NCBI RefSeq assembly: GCF_002879855.1
Contig: NZ_PNYB01000001.1
Location: 62,001 to 126,000 of the forward strand
Source of the DNA: Trinickia soli
GTDB taxonomy: Bacteria; Pseudomonadota; Gammaproteobacteria; Burkholderiales; Burkholderiaceae
Length of the DNA: 64,000 nt
Direction: 5' to 3'
A program made the position numbers and the translations under genes. The notes under the pieces were generated by a model. It searched no databases. It was given only the letters and a program-made list of their open reading frames with translations, and was not told the origin of the DNA. Shown here piece after piece: positions 34,858 through 44,329 of the stretch (positions are counted from its first letter, which is position 1; the number at the start of each line of letters is the position of its first letter).

Positions 34858-37800
34858 TCACTCCGTCGTCGCAGTCTCGGTCTTCTTCGCAGGCGCTTTT
34901 TTCTGGGCCGCTATCGGGGCCGTCTTGAACACATAGGGGCTCGCTTCGTTACCCGTTTGTACTCCCGTGATGCGCAAAACATGAGTGCGCGTATAGATCG
35001 TCACTTCCGCATACGGGATTTCATAGGTGTCGAGAAATTCCTTGAGCGCCGCCGCACCGGACTCTGGATTGAAACCGGGCTCTCGCAGGATAAAACGCGT
35101 TTCGCCGGAAGGAGGTTTGGAGCCGGGGAAGGTGTAAAGGCTTCGATGATCGACGGTTGTGCGCACGTAGCCGACCGTCGTCGCGCGATCGGATTGGTAT
35201 TCCTCCGGTTGCTCTTTTTCGAGTTCGGTCAGCGTCTGTTCGTCGGCATCGTCGAGCGTCGTGCGCAACCAAAGCGGCGCGGCCGCCCGCAATGTCGGCG
35301 TATTGGTTTGATTGGCTTCGATATCGTCGACAAGCGGATTGTCGACCGTGACGGTGATGGGCTCGTAGTGGCCGCCCGTATTCCACAAGCGGATCACCTG
35401 CGGCGCCCCCGCATGGAGCGTTTCTCTGACTTGTACGAGGCCGCCCGAAGTCCATTCAGTGCGTACCTCGTACTGGCTCGGATCGACGCCGATCAATTGC
35501 AGTACCCGTTCCCCATGTTCGTGCGCCGACAAGTATTCGAGCGGGCGGGTTCGGCGCTCGCGGATCAATTGCTGACGGATGGCGGCGGCTTCCTGGCGCC
35601 GTGCGTCGGGAGCCAGGTTGGTGACATGCTGCAACAGCGAATCGATGAGGCAATTGTGGCCCAAGCCGGAAGCTTCATGCCGCTGCCAACTGCGCGGCAT
35701 CAACCCCCATTCGTTCGACGGCAGCGACCCCAACAGCAGTGCTCGCAAATTGGCGTCGCGCGATGAAAGCTGCTCTTCGAGCGCCGACACTTCGCCTTGC
35801 ACGGCTTCGAGATTGCCGTTCTTGTCCAGAGAGGCAAGGATGCGTGCGAGCTGCTCATTGAGTGCGCGCTTATCTTTATCCTCTTTGCCGTCGAGCAGCC
35901 GATAAAGATCGCTGATGCGCTCGTGTGGTTTGCGCACTGGCGCGCGCGCCCCGCGCTCGTTGAGCGCTTCACCTTGTTTCTGTTTGACCGCTTTTTGAAA
36001 ATCGTCGGGACTCAGGCTCTTATGCTCGCCGACCCAGGTGTGTCCGGCCCAATGGTTGCCGTTCTTCGTGAAGCTCGTGGGGCCGTCCTGGTTGGTCAGG
36101 CGGATCGTGGCCTTGCCATACAGAATCTGTTTCGAGCCTTTCGTTCTGCTGGCAACATCGTAAAGGCCGGTGCTTCTGAACGCTTTTTCCCAGTTGTGTC
36201 GAGACAATTCCGTCGCCAGCCGTACGCGGTCCGAGGGACTCAGCAAGACGATCGATGAATCGTCGACCGAACGCGAGGGAAACTGGAAGTCCTCGGGGAA
36301 ATGATCGCGTCTGGCCTTTTCGGTGAGATGGTCCTCGAGTCGAATCGTTTGCGGCTCGCGCACATGCACGCTCTTGGCCGCCTGCCGGTTCATGACGAAG
36401 ATGAGCATGTGCGCGAGGTCGTCGATGATGGGGCGGCAGGCCTCCAGGGTGGGCGAGGGGCCTAGTGCTTCGACGCGCTGCCTGACGTAAGCGGCCACGT
36501 CGAGCTTCAGCACGGAATGCGAAAACGCCGCGCGCAAAATCGCGCCTTCGCGGACAGCGGCCCGATCGGTCGCGCGATTTTCTTCCGGTTGGCCGGCAAA
36601 GCCCGGCCGATTGTCGATATGGCTGCCGCTTCCCGGGTCCGTGCTGCCGGTCGTCATCGTGAGCCCGGACGTAAAAACGTTTTTTTGATGGGCGTCGACA
36701 TCGGTGGTGACGCCCGACAGCGCGAGCACGAGCGAAACGATTTGCGGCCGATAGCGCGAAATTTCGGCGCCGATCGCCGCGATGAAAGTTGTCAGCCTGC
36801 CGGCGTCGAGTTGCGGGAGGTCGCCCGCGAGCATGTCCTCGATCACCGCCTTGAGATCTTTGTAGCTGAGTTCGTTGCGCGGGTAGTCGTAGGCGTTGAA
36901 ATAGGAGTCCGGTACGTCGACCAATTCGCCTTCGCGTCCCGACGTCTCATTCTTCAGCGGCGCCACATAGCGACCTTTGGCTTTGACTACGAAGTCCAGG
37001 TTGCTCCAGGTGAACACATTGCTGCCGCGCGAATGGGTGGATTGCCCGAGCAAGGCCGTCATATAAAGGCGCCGCAAATGCTGCAGTTCGAGCAGTATCT
37101 GCGTAACGGTCGCATTCAGGCGCTGACCGCTACCGGTTTCGCCCTGTAGTTTCTTGCGCGCTTCGTCGTGCGGAGAAGGATCCGGCTTCTTGTCAGCCTC
37201 GCTCTTTGACGACGCAGTCGGCTTCTTGGTTTTGGCGCTCGCTGTTTGGGCAGCTTTTTTCGCCCGCTTCGATTGCGTGTCGGATGGAGGGGGCCCTTTC
37301 AGCTTTTCAAGCGACAGGTTGCGCGCGTCGAACGGGACTTCTTCCTCGAAGATGTCGGCGACGCGGACAGCGACTTCATGAAGGATGCGATCGATCAGAT
37401 CCCCCGTTTGCGCCGCCTTTTCCGCTGCCCCTATCGTCAGCGGTTCGCTAACCTTCGGCAGCGTGGATAGGTCCAGCGCTGGCTCCGGTTCTGGCTCCGA
37501 TTCCGATTCCGATTCCGATTCGGCATCGTCCTCGCGTTCGTCATCGCTGCCGTTACGCTGGACCGGGCCGGACAACGCCTCCCCGAGCGGCGCCGTTTCA
37601 GCTTCAGTGGGGTCAGTGTCGGTATCGGCGCCGGTGTCGCCTCCGACGCGGACGGCCTGAGCGCCCATGACATCGGCTTCCTGCTCCAACGCCGAGTCGT
37701 CGTTGAGCGGGACCGCCCCCTTCATTTGCCGCGTGGCCGGCACGCGCCCCTGTGCCTGCTGCACCACGTGCCACGCTTCATGCGGAAGATGCCGTTCCTC

Positions 37801-38238
37801 CCCGGGCCCGAGATGAATCTGGGTACCTCGCGCATAAGCACGTGCCTGCATTCGAGCGGGCTCGGAGGAGTTGTAATGGACCTTCACGTGGTCCATGGAA
37901 AGGCCGGAAAGCGACTCGATGCCGGTCTTGAGACTGCCGGGTAGGCCTGTCGGGTTCGATGGCGCCAAGTGGTGCGAGACCGCCGCCTTCTGCTGCTGCA
38001 CGCGCGGGCTGCTATCGATGCTCTGCTGCAGCATCGCATGTTGCTGCACCACAGGGCTTTGCTCGATCATCTGCTCGTAGGCTTGCTGCTGCAGCACGCG
38101 AGGGCTTTGATCGATCAGCCGTTGATGCACGTGGCGGCCGCGGGCCGTGGCAGTGCTGTCTCCTTCACGAACTCCCTGCAGCGCCATCCCCGGGCGATTG
38201 GAGTCCGATTCATGCGCGACGGGCGTCTTTGCTTTCAT
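34858..38238 (-). CDS. eCIS-core (DUF4157) protein with candidate OTU-like cysteine protease region
   Basis: 1126 residues. Residues 38-88 contain three repeats around Ser-Pro-[RV]-V-[LQ]-Q-Q (IDQSPRVLQQ, IEQSPVVQQH, IDSSPRVQQQ). The DUF4157/eCIS-core domain (about 97-175) carries HLPHEAWHVVQQAQG with HExxH at His153-His157. An acidic Ser-Glu linker (about 235-255) leads into a large uncharacterised middle. Near the C-terminus SGLGHNCLIDSLLQ (Cys863) and LWNTGGHYEPI (His957) resemble the Cys and His boxes of OTU-type proteases. No CIS structural genes are nearby; the vgrG island is 4.5 kb away. The domain is firm; a toxin role is inferred. Confidence 0.8.
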   Translation of the reverse strand: MKAKTPVAHESDSNRPGMALQGVREGDSTATARGRHVHQRLIDQSPRVLQQQAYEQMIEQSPVVQQHAMLQQSIDSSPRVQQQKAAVSHHLAPSNPTGLPGSLKTGIESLSGLSMDHVKVHYNSSEPARMQARAYARGTQIHLGPGEERHLPHEAWHVVQQAQGRVPATRQMKGAVPLNDDSALEQEADVMGAQAVRVGGDTGADTDTDPTEAETAPLGEALSGPVQRNGSDDEREDDAESESESESEPEPEPALDLSTLPKVSEPLTIGAAEKAAQTGDLIDRILHEVAVRVADIFEEEVPFDARNLSLEKLKGPPPSDTQSKRAKKAAQTASAKTKKPTASSKSEADKKPDPSPHDEARKKLQGETGSGQRLNATVTQILLELQHLRRLYMTALLGQSTHSRGSNVFTWSNLDFVVKAKGRYVAPLKNETSGREGELVDVPDSYFNAYDYPRNELSYKDLKAVIEDMLAGDLPQLDAGRLTTFIAAIGAEISRYRPQIVSLVLALSGVTTDVDAHQKNVFTSGLTMTTGSTDPGSGSHIDNRPGFAGQPEENRATDRAAVREGAILRAAFSHSVLKLDVAAYVRQRVEALGPSPTLEACRPIIDDLAHMLIFVMNRQAAKSVHVREPQTIRLEDHLTEKARRDHFPEDFQFPSRSVDDSSIVLLSPSDRVRLATELSRHNWEKAFRSTGLYDVASRTKGSKQILYGKATIRLTNQDGPTSFTKNGNHWAGHTWVGEHKSLSPDDFQKAVKQKQGEALNERGARAPVRKPHERISDLYRLLDGKEDKDKRALNEQLARILASLDKNGNLEAVQGEVSALEEQLSSRDANLRALLLGSLPSNEWGLMPRSWQRHEASGLGHNCLIDSLLQHVTNLAPDARRQEAAAIRQQLIRERRTRPLEYLSAHEHGERVLQLIGVDPSQYEVRTEWTSGGLVQVRETLHAGAPQVIRLWNTGGHYEPITVTVDNPLVDDIEANQTNTPTLRAAAPLWLRTTLDDADEQTLTELEKEQPEEYQSDRATTVGYVRTTVDHRSLYTFPGSKPPSGETRFILREPGFNPESGAAALKEFLDTYEIPYAEVTIYTRTHVLRITGVQTGNEASPYVFKTAPIAAQKKAPAKKTETATTE

Positions 38239-38400
38239 TCGCGTTCGGCCTTAGGTTTTTTCGCGCTCAGCGTAGCACATTGGTATGGAGAATAACTCTT
38301 TCAATTTGCTAACGATGACAATCGGCGAAGGGCCGATGTGTTTATCGGCTTGCGATTCGATCTCAGCTTCCGTTTCCGAGCTTCCCTTTTCGGCAACAGA

Positions 38401-39288
38401 TCAACCCGACAGTATTTCGATCAAGCGCAGCGCATTACGCTGCGCAACATCGCGGTAACAGTTGTTGAAAAGCACATGAGTGCGTGCGACGCGCTTTGAT
38501 ATTTCCTGTATCTGCGGTGACAGCTCGCTGAGCTCATCGTCGTCGTATTCATAGTTGAACCGCTCGGCGGCCGATTCGGCGCCGCTCCATGTTTGCGCGT
38601 TGCGGCCATGCAGCCGTACGATGGCGAGTTCGTTCGACGTCGCCTCCCAAACGGTATGGGCGCGACGAGTGACGTCCGGCGGCGCATCGACGATGACATG
38701 CACGATGCCTCGTTCTCGCTCCATGCGCAGCGTCGATTCCCGGTGCTTCTCGTCGAACCAGCTCTCGTGCCTGAACTCGAAAGCCGTCAGGAACGGCTGC
38801 ATACGTTCGGCGCAGTGCATGACGTGTGCGATCGATTTGGGCGCGGGCGTGACCCAGTGAGGAAACTGGAACAGCACTGAGCCCAATTTGCCCGCTGCTC
38901 GCAATGGCTCAAGCGCAGCGAAGAAACGCGCCCACAGCTCTTCGACGATCGGTGTGGGCACGTCTTTGTAGTAAAGATTCTTTTTGTCGGTTTTCGGAAG
39001 CTCGGCTTGCAAATCGCGCGGCAGGACTTTGGGTTCGGTTTGATGGCCGGTAAACAGTCGAAATGCCTTGATGTCGAACACGAAGCCGGGCGGCGTTCGT
39101 TCGACCCATAGCGCGCTGTTCGCTGCAGTCGGTATGCCGTAGTAGGACGAGTCGACTTCGACGATCGGGAACAGGCTGGCGTAGTAACGCAGGCGAGCTT
39201 CGGCGGTATTGCAGCCGCGTGGGTAGAACGCGCCCGATTCGATCAGCGTTTTATCGGTCCACGACGCGGTGCCTACGAGAATGGACAT
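38401..39288 (-). CDS. DUF72 family TIM-barrel protein
   Basis: 295 residues from ATG 39288 (MSILVGTASWTDK). The family hallmarks are VGTASWTDKTL, VEVDSSYYGIPT, GFVFDIKAFRLFTG, VLFQFPHWV and FEFRHESWF, then LHGRNAQTW and a closing HVLFNNCY. DUF72 (YecE-like) proteins are beta/alpha barrels of unsettled function. An in-frame ATG at 39369 is upstream, but homology begins at 39288. It stands alone between the eCIS gene (163 bp away) and a LysR gene; it appears to be part of the core chromosome. Confidence 0.92.
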   Translation of the reverse strand: MSILVGTASWTDKTLIESGAFYPRGCNTAEARLRYYASLFPIVEVDSSYYGIPTAANSALWVERTPPGFVFDIKAFRLFTGHQTEPKVLPRDLQAELPKTDKKNLYYKDVPTPIVEELWARFFAALEPLRAAGKLGSVLFQFPHWVTPAPKSIAHVMHCAERMQPFLTAFEFRHESWFDEKHRESTLRMERERGIVHVIVDAPPDVTRRAHTVWEATSNELAIVRLHGRNAQTWSGAESAAERFNYEYDDDELSELSPQIQEISKRVARTHVLFNNCYRDVAQRNALRLIEILSG

Positions 39289-39425
39289 GACAGCCTCCGA
39301 TGGAGCGCAGCGGAGGCTATTTTGCCACGGGGTGGTATGGCGTGCGCCGGGTGCTTGAGCGTCCGGCACACGTCCATTCAGCGACGCGGGCTATGTAAAG
39401 CGGACGTTGCCACGGCCCGGTTTTT

Positions 39426-40352
39426 TCAGCCCGCTCCCATTTGTGCCATCAGCAACCATTCCCGAAACGCCACGAGCGCAGGGTGATTCCGCACGCGCTC
39501 CGGATAAATGAAGTAATACGAGCGCGAGCTCGTGACAGCTTCGAACGGGCTGCACAGCTTTCCATCTTTCAGCTCATCTTCAACGAGCATACGCGGCACG
39601 AGCCCCACGCCTATTCCTGCGATGACGGCCTGGATCAAATGCGAAGTGAGCTCAAAGCTGGGGCCGAGCCGCAGTGCATGGTGAGGCAGCCCAAAATGTC
39701 CGCACCATTCACGCCAGGCGTCGGGAAAGCTGCTTACCCTGAGCAAGGTCAGGCCGTTGAGCGCTGCGACTGTGGGGCGTGCGAGCCGAGTCGCATTGCG
39801 TCGGCGCTTGCCTGCCTGCCCGAGCGCTTGCGGGCTGCCGATGAGTACCAACTCCTCCGCATAGAGCCGATGCGCGATGACGTTCGGCCAGCGGCCATCG
39901 CCGACGGTGATCGCAGCGTCGAGCGGTTGCGTGGCGAAATCGACCTCTTCGATCCGGGAATGCAGATCGACCTGCAAATCAGGATGCTGCCGATAAAGCT
40001 GATGCAGTCGCGGTAACAGCCACTTGGCGCCGAACGTAGGCAGCGTAGCGAGGCGTAGGCGTTGGCTGAACGCGTCGGAGGCCAACACTTGCAGCGTCGC
40101 ATTGCGAATCCGCGCCAACGCGGTGCCGACCTCCGCCATATAAGCGCGTCCCGCATCGGTGGCGACGATGCGCTTGCCCTCTCGCACGAACAGCGCCACG
40201 CCGAGTTGAGCCTCCAACGTTTGAACCTGCCTGCTGACGGCACTTTGAGTGAGCGACAGCTCCCCGGCTGCGCGCGTGAAGCTTTCATGTCGCGCCGACG
40301 CTTCGAACGCCAGCAGCAGCGACATGGACGGCGTCAACTTTCGATAATTCAT
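39426..40352 (-). CDS. LysR/GcvA-like regulator next to the YdiJ-type dehydrogenase
   Basis: 308 residues. The HTH (about 8-67) includes LLLAFEASARHESFTRAAGE and LTQSAVSRQVQTLEAQLG. The effector domain is GcvA-like (WLLPRLHQLYRQHPDLQVDL; VGDGRWPNVIAHRLY). It diverges from the FAD-linked dehydrogenase gene across 172 bp and probably regulates it in response to a 2-hydroxy acid; the ligand is a guess from context. Confidence 0.9.
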   Translation of the reverse strand: MNYRKLTPSMSLLLAFEASARHESFTRAAGELSLTQSAVSRQVQTLEAQLGVALFVREGKRIVATDAGRAYMAEVGTALARIRNATLQVLASDAFSQRLRLATLPTFGAKWLLPRLHQLYRQHPDLQVDLHSRIEEVDFATQPLDAAITVGDGRWPNVIAHRLYAEELVLIGSPQALGQAGKRRRNATRLARPTVAALNGLTLLRVSSFPDAWREWCGHFGLPHHALRLGPSFELTSHLIQAVIAGIGVGLVPRMLVEDELKDGKLCSPFEAVTSSRSYYFIYPERVRNHPALVAFREWLLMAQMGAG

Positions 40353-40524
40353 TCATAAACCTCATGAACAACCCGTAGAACTTCCGTTTGCGGCGGGCGC
40401 TTCGCCCGGCGAGAATCGAAGAAACCTGGAATAGGGGTTGCCAGGGGTGCTTCGAAGCATTCGTAGTTTACATGGTTCACCGCAGGGGCAGCCCCGACCA
40501 CCGACGAATGCCGAGTACAGAACG

Positions 40525-43500
40525 ATGCCGATATCCCGCCTTCCCGTTGCAGATTCGCTCGCCCCTATCGACGCCCGCTTCCTGGACGAACTGAGGGCCG
40601 CTGGATTCGAAGGGGAGATCGATGACAGTCAAGCGCTGCGCACAGTGCTTGCGACTGATAACTCGATCTATCAGCGCTATCCGAAAGCCGCGCTGTTGCC
40701 GCGTCATGCGCAAGACGTGCAGTGCATCGCCCGGCTGCTCGGAAAAACGCAATTTCGCGAGGTCGTCGTGTCCGCGCGCGGCGGCGGGACGGGAACGAAC
40801 GGCCAGTCGCTGACCGACGGGATCGTCGTTGATTTGTCGCGGCACATGAATCGCATCCTCGAAATCGATCCTGGCGCGCGAACGGTCAGAGTCGAGGCCG
40901 GTGTCGTGAAGGATCAACTGAACGCGGCGCTCAGGCCTTACGGTTTATTCTTCGCGCCCGAGCTCTCGACGTCGAACCGTGCGACGATCGGCGGAATGGT
41001 CAACACGGATGCAAGCGGCCAAGGCAGCTGCACCTATGGAAAGACGCGCGACCATGTGCTGGCGCTCGAATCGATTTTGATCGGCGGTGAGCGTTTATCG
41101 AGTGCGCCGGTTGAGGAGACGGAGCTCGATGAACTCTGCGCGCGCTCCGATGCCGTCGGCCGCGTCTACCGCACGGCCCGTGAGATCGCCGTGGGCGAGG
41201 CGGATCTCATACGCGAACGCTTTCCCGCGTTGAATCGGTGCCTGACGGGGTACGACCTCGCGCATCTGCAAGACGCCGCGGGCCGCTTCGACATCAACAG
41301 CGTGCTATGCGGCTCCGAGGGCACATTGGGCTTTGTCGTCGAGGCGACGCTCAACGTATTGCCGATTCCTTCGCATGCGGCGCTCGTCAACGTCCGCTAT
41401 GCGAGCTTCATGGATGCGCTGCGCGACGCTCGCGCCTTGATGGCGCAGCGGCCGCTCTCGATCGAGACGGTGGATTCGACCGTGTTGGCGCTGGCGCGCA
41501 AGGACATCGTTTGGACGAACGTGGCCGAATATTTTCCCGATGTCGAACCGACGACGAATGAGGCGGGCGGCATCAACATGATTGAATTCAGCGGCGCTGA
41601 CGCAACTGAAGTTCGCGCGCGCGTGGCGGCTTTCGTCGAGTACCTGAAAGGCGAGTTATCGGTGCGGCGCACGTCCATCACGGTTGCCGACGGCGAGGCC
41701 GCAATCAATCAGGTCTACGCGATGAGGAAGCGGGCGGTCGGCCTGCTCGGCAATGTAAGCGGCGCGAGCCGCCCACAGCCTTTCGTCGAAGACACGGCCG
41801 TTCCACCCGAGCATCTCGCCGACTATATCGCCGCCTTCCGCGCATTGCTTGACGGTTACGGCTTGCGCTACGGCATGTTCGGGCATGTCGATGCGGGCGT
41901 GCTTCACGTCCGGCCGGCACTCGATATGCGCGATCCGCGGCAAGCGGCACTCGTCAGGCCGATCTCCGACGCAGTGACGGCATTGACGATGAAGTACGGC
42001 GGCCTGCTGTGGGGAGAGCATGGCAAGGGCGTGCGCTCGGAGTACGTGCCGGAATACTTCGGCCCCTTGTACCCGGCGCTCCAACGCATCAAGGCCGCAT
42101 TCGATCCTTTTAACCAATTGAATCCGGGCAAAATCGCGACGCCGGCGGGTAGCGGCGCTGCGCTGCTGAGGATCGATGCCGTGCCCCTGCGTGGCGAAGC
42201 CGATCGGCGTATCGACGAACGCGTGTGGCAGCGCAACGGCGATGCAGTCCATTGCAATGGCAACGGGGCCTGCTACAACTTCGACCCCGACGATGCGATG
42301 TGTCCGTCATGGAAGGCGACGCGACAGCGGGTTCATTCACCGAAGGGGCGCGCGTCGCTCATGCGCGAATGGCTGCGCCTGCAGGGCGAGGCGGGCACCG
42401 ATTTGACCGCGGAGCCAGCGGCGGCGGCGCTGCCGATCAGGATCGTCAATACGATGCGCAGATATCGCAAAGGCAGCGACTTTTCGCATCAGGTCTATGA
42501 CGCTATGGCGGGCTGTCTCGCCTGCAAATCGTGTGCGGCTGAGTGCCCCGTCAAGGTCAACGTGCCGGACTTTCGCGCTCGATTTCTCGCGCAGTACCAC
42601 ACGCGTTACGCGCGCTCGCCGCGCGACCATCTGATCGGATCGCTTGAATACAGTGTCCCCTACCTCGCGGCCATTCCTGGTGCGAGACGCCTTTATAACG
42701 CGTTGATGAGAGCCGCACCGGTTAAGACCGCATTGCGGCGAGTTGCCGGGATCGTCGACAGCCCGCTGCTGAGCACACTGTCGTGGCGCGAGATCGAGCG
42801 GCGTTGGGCCGTCGAAACCGCCACTGAAGAGAGGTTGGCGTCGCTGACTGCCGCTCATCGGGAACGCTGCATCATTCTGGTTCAAGACGCCTTCACGCGC
42901 TTCTTCGAGATGCAGGTGGCGGCTGCATTTATCGAGCTTGCGGCTCGGCTCGGCTACCGCGTGCTGCTCGCCCCCTACATGCCGAACGGAAAGCCGCTGC
43001 ACGTCCAGGGCTTCTTGCGCGCATTCGGGCGCGCAGCGAGGCGTAACGCCACGCAGCTGGCGGAGCTTGCCGAATTCGACGTGCCGCTGATCGGCATCGA
43101 TCCCGCCATGACGCTCGTCTATCGGCAGGAGTATCGAAAAGTGGCCGGCGCGCAAGCGTGCCCGCGCGTATTGCTACCGCAGGAGTGGCTGATCGGTGCG
43201 CTCGATACGGCTGTGCCCGCAAGGCGCAACAATGCTGCGCGAGCAAACTACCGCATGCTGCCGCATTGCACCGAGCGCACGAATGAACCGACTTCGGCCA
43301 TGCTTTGGCGCGAGGTCTTTGCGCGTGCGGGCCTCTCGTTGACGATTCCCGACAGTGGCTGCTGCGGTATGTCGGGCACCTATGGGCATGAGCTGCGCAA
43401 TGTCGAGACGTCGAAGACGATCTTCGAGCAATCGTGGGCGCGTCATGTGGACGAGTGGTTGCAGCCGGGCAGTGCGTCAAGAGCGAACGCCGAACGCCCC

Positions 43501-43650
43501 GAATTGCTTGCAACGGGGTATTCATGCCGATGCCAGGTGAGCCGCTTACGTGGGCGTCGGCTCAGGCATCCGGTCGAGGCGTTGGTTGCCTTCTATCGCG
43601 ACTGTGCGGACCCGCTGCTGCAGGGCCAGATGCAGCCACATCGGCAATAG
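40525..43650 (+). CDS. ydiJ: FAD- and FeS-dependent 2-hydroxyacid dehydrogenase, YdiJ-type
   Basis: 1041 residues, matching E. coli YdiJ (D-2-hydroxyglutarate dehydrogenase, about 1018). FAD_binding_4 domain: VVSARGGGTGTNGQSLTDGI, then STSNRATIGGMVNTDASGQG and LCGSEGTLGFVVEA. FAD-oxidase C-domain: MFGHVDAGVLHVRP and WGEHGKGVRSEY. FeS part: CNGNGACYNF and CLACKSCAAECPVKVN (4Fe-4S), and a CCG segment, DSGCCGMSGTYGHE. The start at 40525 gives family length; upstream in-frame codons add unlike sequence. It oxidises D-2-hydroxyglutarate or D-lactate-like acids at the membrane side; the exact substrate is uncertain. Confidence 0.88.
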   Translation: MPISRLPVADSLAPIDARFLDELRAAGFEGEIDDSQALRTVLATDNSIYQRYPKAALLPRHAQDVQCIARLLGKTQFREVVVSARGGGTGTNGQSLTDGIVVDLSRHMNRILEIDPGARTVRVEAGVVKDQLNAALRPYGLFFAPELSTSNRATIGGMVNTDASGQGSCTYGKTRDHVLALESILIGGERLSSAPVEETELDELCARSDAVGRVYRTAREIAVGEADLIRERFPALNRCLTGYDLAHLQDAAGRFDINSVLCGSEGTLGFVVEATLNVLPIPSHAALVNVRYASFMDALRDARALMAQRPLSIETVDSTVLALARKDIVWTNVAEYFPDVEPTTNEAGGINMIEFSGADATEVRARVAAFVEYLKGELSVRRTSITVADGEAAINQVYAMRKRAVGLLGNVSGASRPQPFVEDTAVPPEHLADYIAAFRALLDGYGLRYGMFGHVDAGVLHVRPALDMRDPRQAALVRPISDAVTALTMKYGGLLWGEHGKGVRSEYVPEYFGPLYPALQRIKAAFDPFNQLNPGKIATPAGSGAALLRIDAVPLRGEADRRIDERVWQRNGDAVHCNGNGACYNFDPDDAMCPSWKATRQRVHSPKGRASLMREWLRLQGEAGTDLTAEPAAAALPIRIVNTMRRYRKGSDFSHQVYDAMAGCLACKSCAAECPVKVNVPDFRARFLAQYHTRYARSPRDHLIGSLEYSVPYLAAIPGARRLYNALMRAAPVKTALRRVAGIVDSPLLSTLSWREIERRWAVETATEERLASLTAAHRERCIILVQDAFTRFFEMQVAAAFIELAARLGYRVLLAPYMPNGKPLHVQGFLRAFGRAARRNATQLAELAEFDVPLIGIDPAMTLVYRQEYRKVAGAQACPRVLLPQEWLIGALDTAVPARRNNAARANYRMLPHCTERTNEPTSAMLWREVFARAGLSLTIPDSGCCGMSGTYGHELRNVETSKTIFEQSWARHVDEWLQPGSASRANAERPELLATGYSCRCQVSRLRGRRLRHPVEALVAFYRDCADPLLQGQMQPHRQ

Positions 43651-43669
43651 CGGCTGCAATCGCCAACGC

Positions 43670-43697
43670 AAAAACGGGCGAGCGCGAACGCTCGCCC
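43670..43697 (-). terminator. Rho-independent terminator of the Lys/Ala-rich protein gene
   Basis: The stem GGGCGAGCG/CGCTCGCCC with a 4-nt loop is followed, read on the minus strand, by GTTTTTGCG. It lies 59 bp after the stop of the minus-strand gene and 20 bp after the YdiJ stop, so it may also slow transcription from that side. Confidence 0.75.
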
Positions 43698-43755
43698 CTC
43701 AAGGCATGCTCAGCGCGACGAAAACCGCGCTGGAAGCTGCCGTGAACCGATGCCG

Positions 43756-44109
43756 TTATTGCGTCTTCGTTGCCGTGTCGGTCTTCGTGTCCGCTTTGAT
43801 GTCGGCTTTCGTGTCGGCCTTGGCATCGGCCTTCTTGCTCATCTTGTGTGTACGCGTCTTCTTCATGTGCTTGACCGTATGCTTCGTGGCCTTGCCTTCG
43901 GTCGTCGCTTTGTCTTGCGCCGCGCTGGCGTCGTTCGTCGTCGTATCCGACTTGAGCGTGCCCGTTTGCGCCTGCGTGCCGGCCTTCAGATTGGCTTGGC
44001 CGGGCTGAACCGACGTGGCGGCACTGGCGGAGGCAGCGGGCGCCGCGGTTTGAGCGAAAGCCGTGGAAACGAGCAGAGCGGAAGCGAGGGCAGCGAACAT
44101 CGTCTTCAT
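43756..44109 (-). CDS. Secreted Ala/Thr/Lys-rich low-complexity protein
   Basis: 117 residues. Signal peptide MKTMFAALASALLVSTAFAQ, cleaved near AFA-Q. The mature part is low complexity: Ala/Ser-rich, then basic (KHTVKHMKKTRTHKMSKK), ending in A-D-[TI]-K repeats (ADTKADIKADTKTD). The codon pattern is normal and a terminator follows, so it is a real gene. Similar short periplasmic proteins in Burkholderia have no assigned role. It diverges from the lipoprotein gene at 44330. Confidence 0.7.
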   Translation of the reverse strand: MKTMFAALASALLVSTAFAQTAAPAASASAATSVQPGQANLKAGTQAQTGTLKSDTTTNDASAAQDKATTEGKATKHTVKHMKKTRTHKMSKKADAKADTKADIKADTKTDTATKTQ

Positions 44110-44329
44110 GAGTGAACTCCTGTGTAGGGCGGCTGAGAAAGTTCAGCGCTGCCGGTTTAACGTTGGGGCGATGACGGCAGTTGACGCTGCGCTGGTGACA
44201 AAACGTAAGCGCTGTGACGAAAAACAATTTAGCCCCTTGCGGTCTGTCTCGCGTATTCGAAGAAAAGGTGCGCTATCCTGTCGCGTCGATTGGCGATGCC
44301 ACGCTGCGCATCGATCGGGCTCACATCAA

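Noticed and set aside
37490-37530. Imperfect GATTCC/CGATTC hexamer run in the eCIS gene as a CRISPR-like or regulatory repeat
   Set aside because: It is in frame and simply encodes the Ser-Glu linker.
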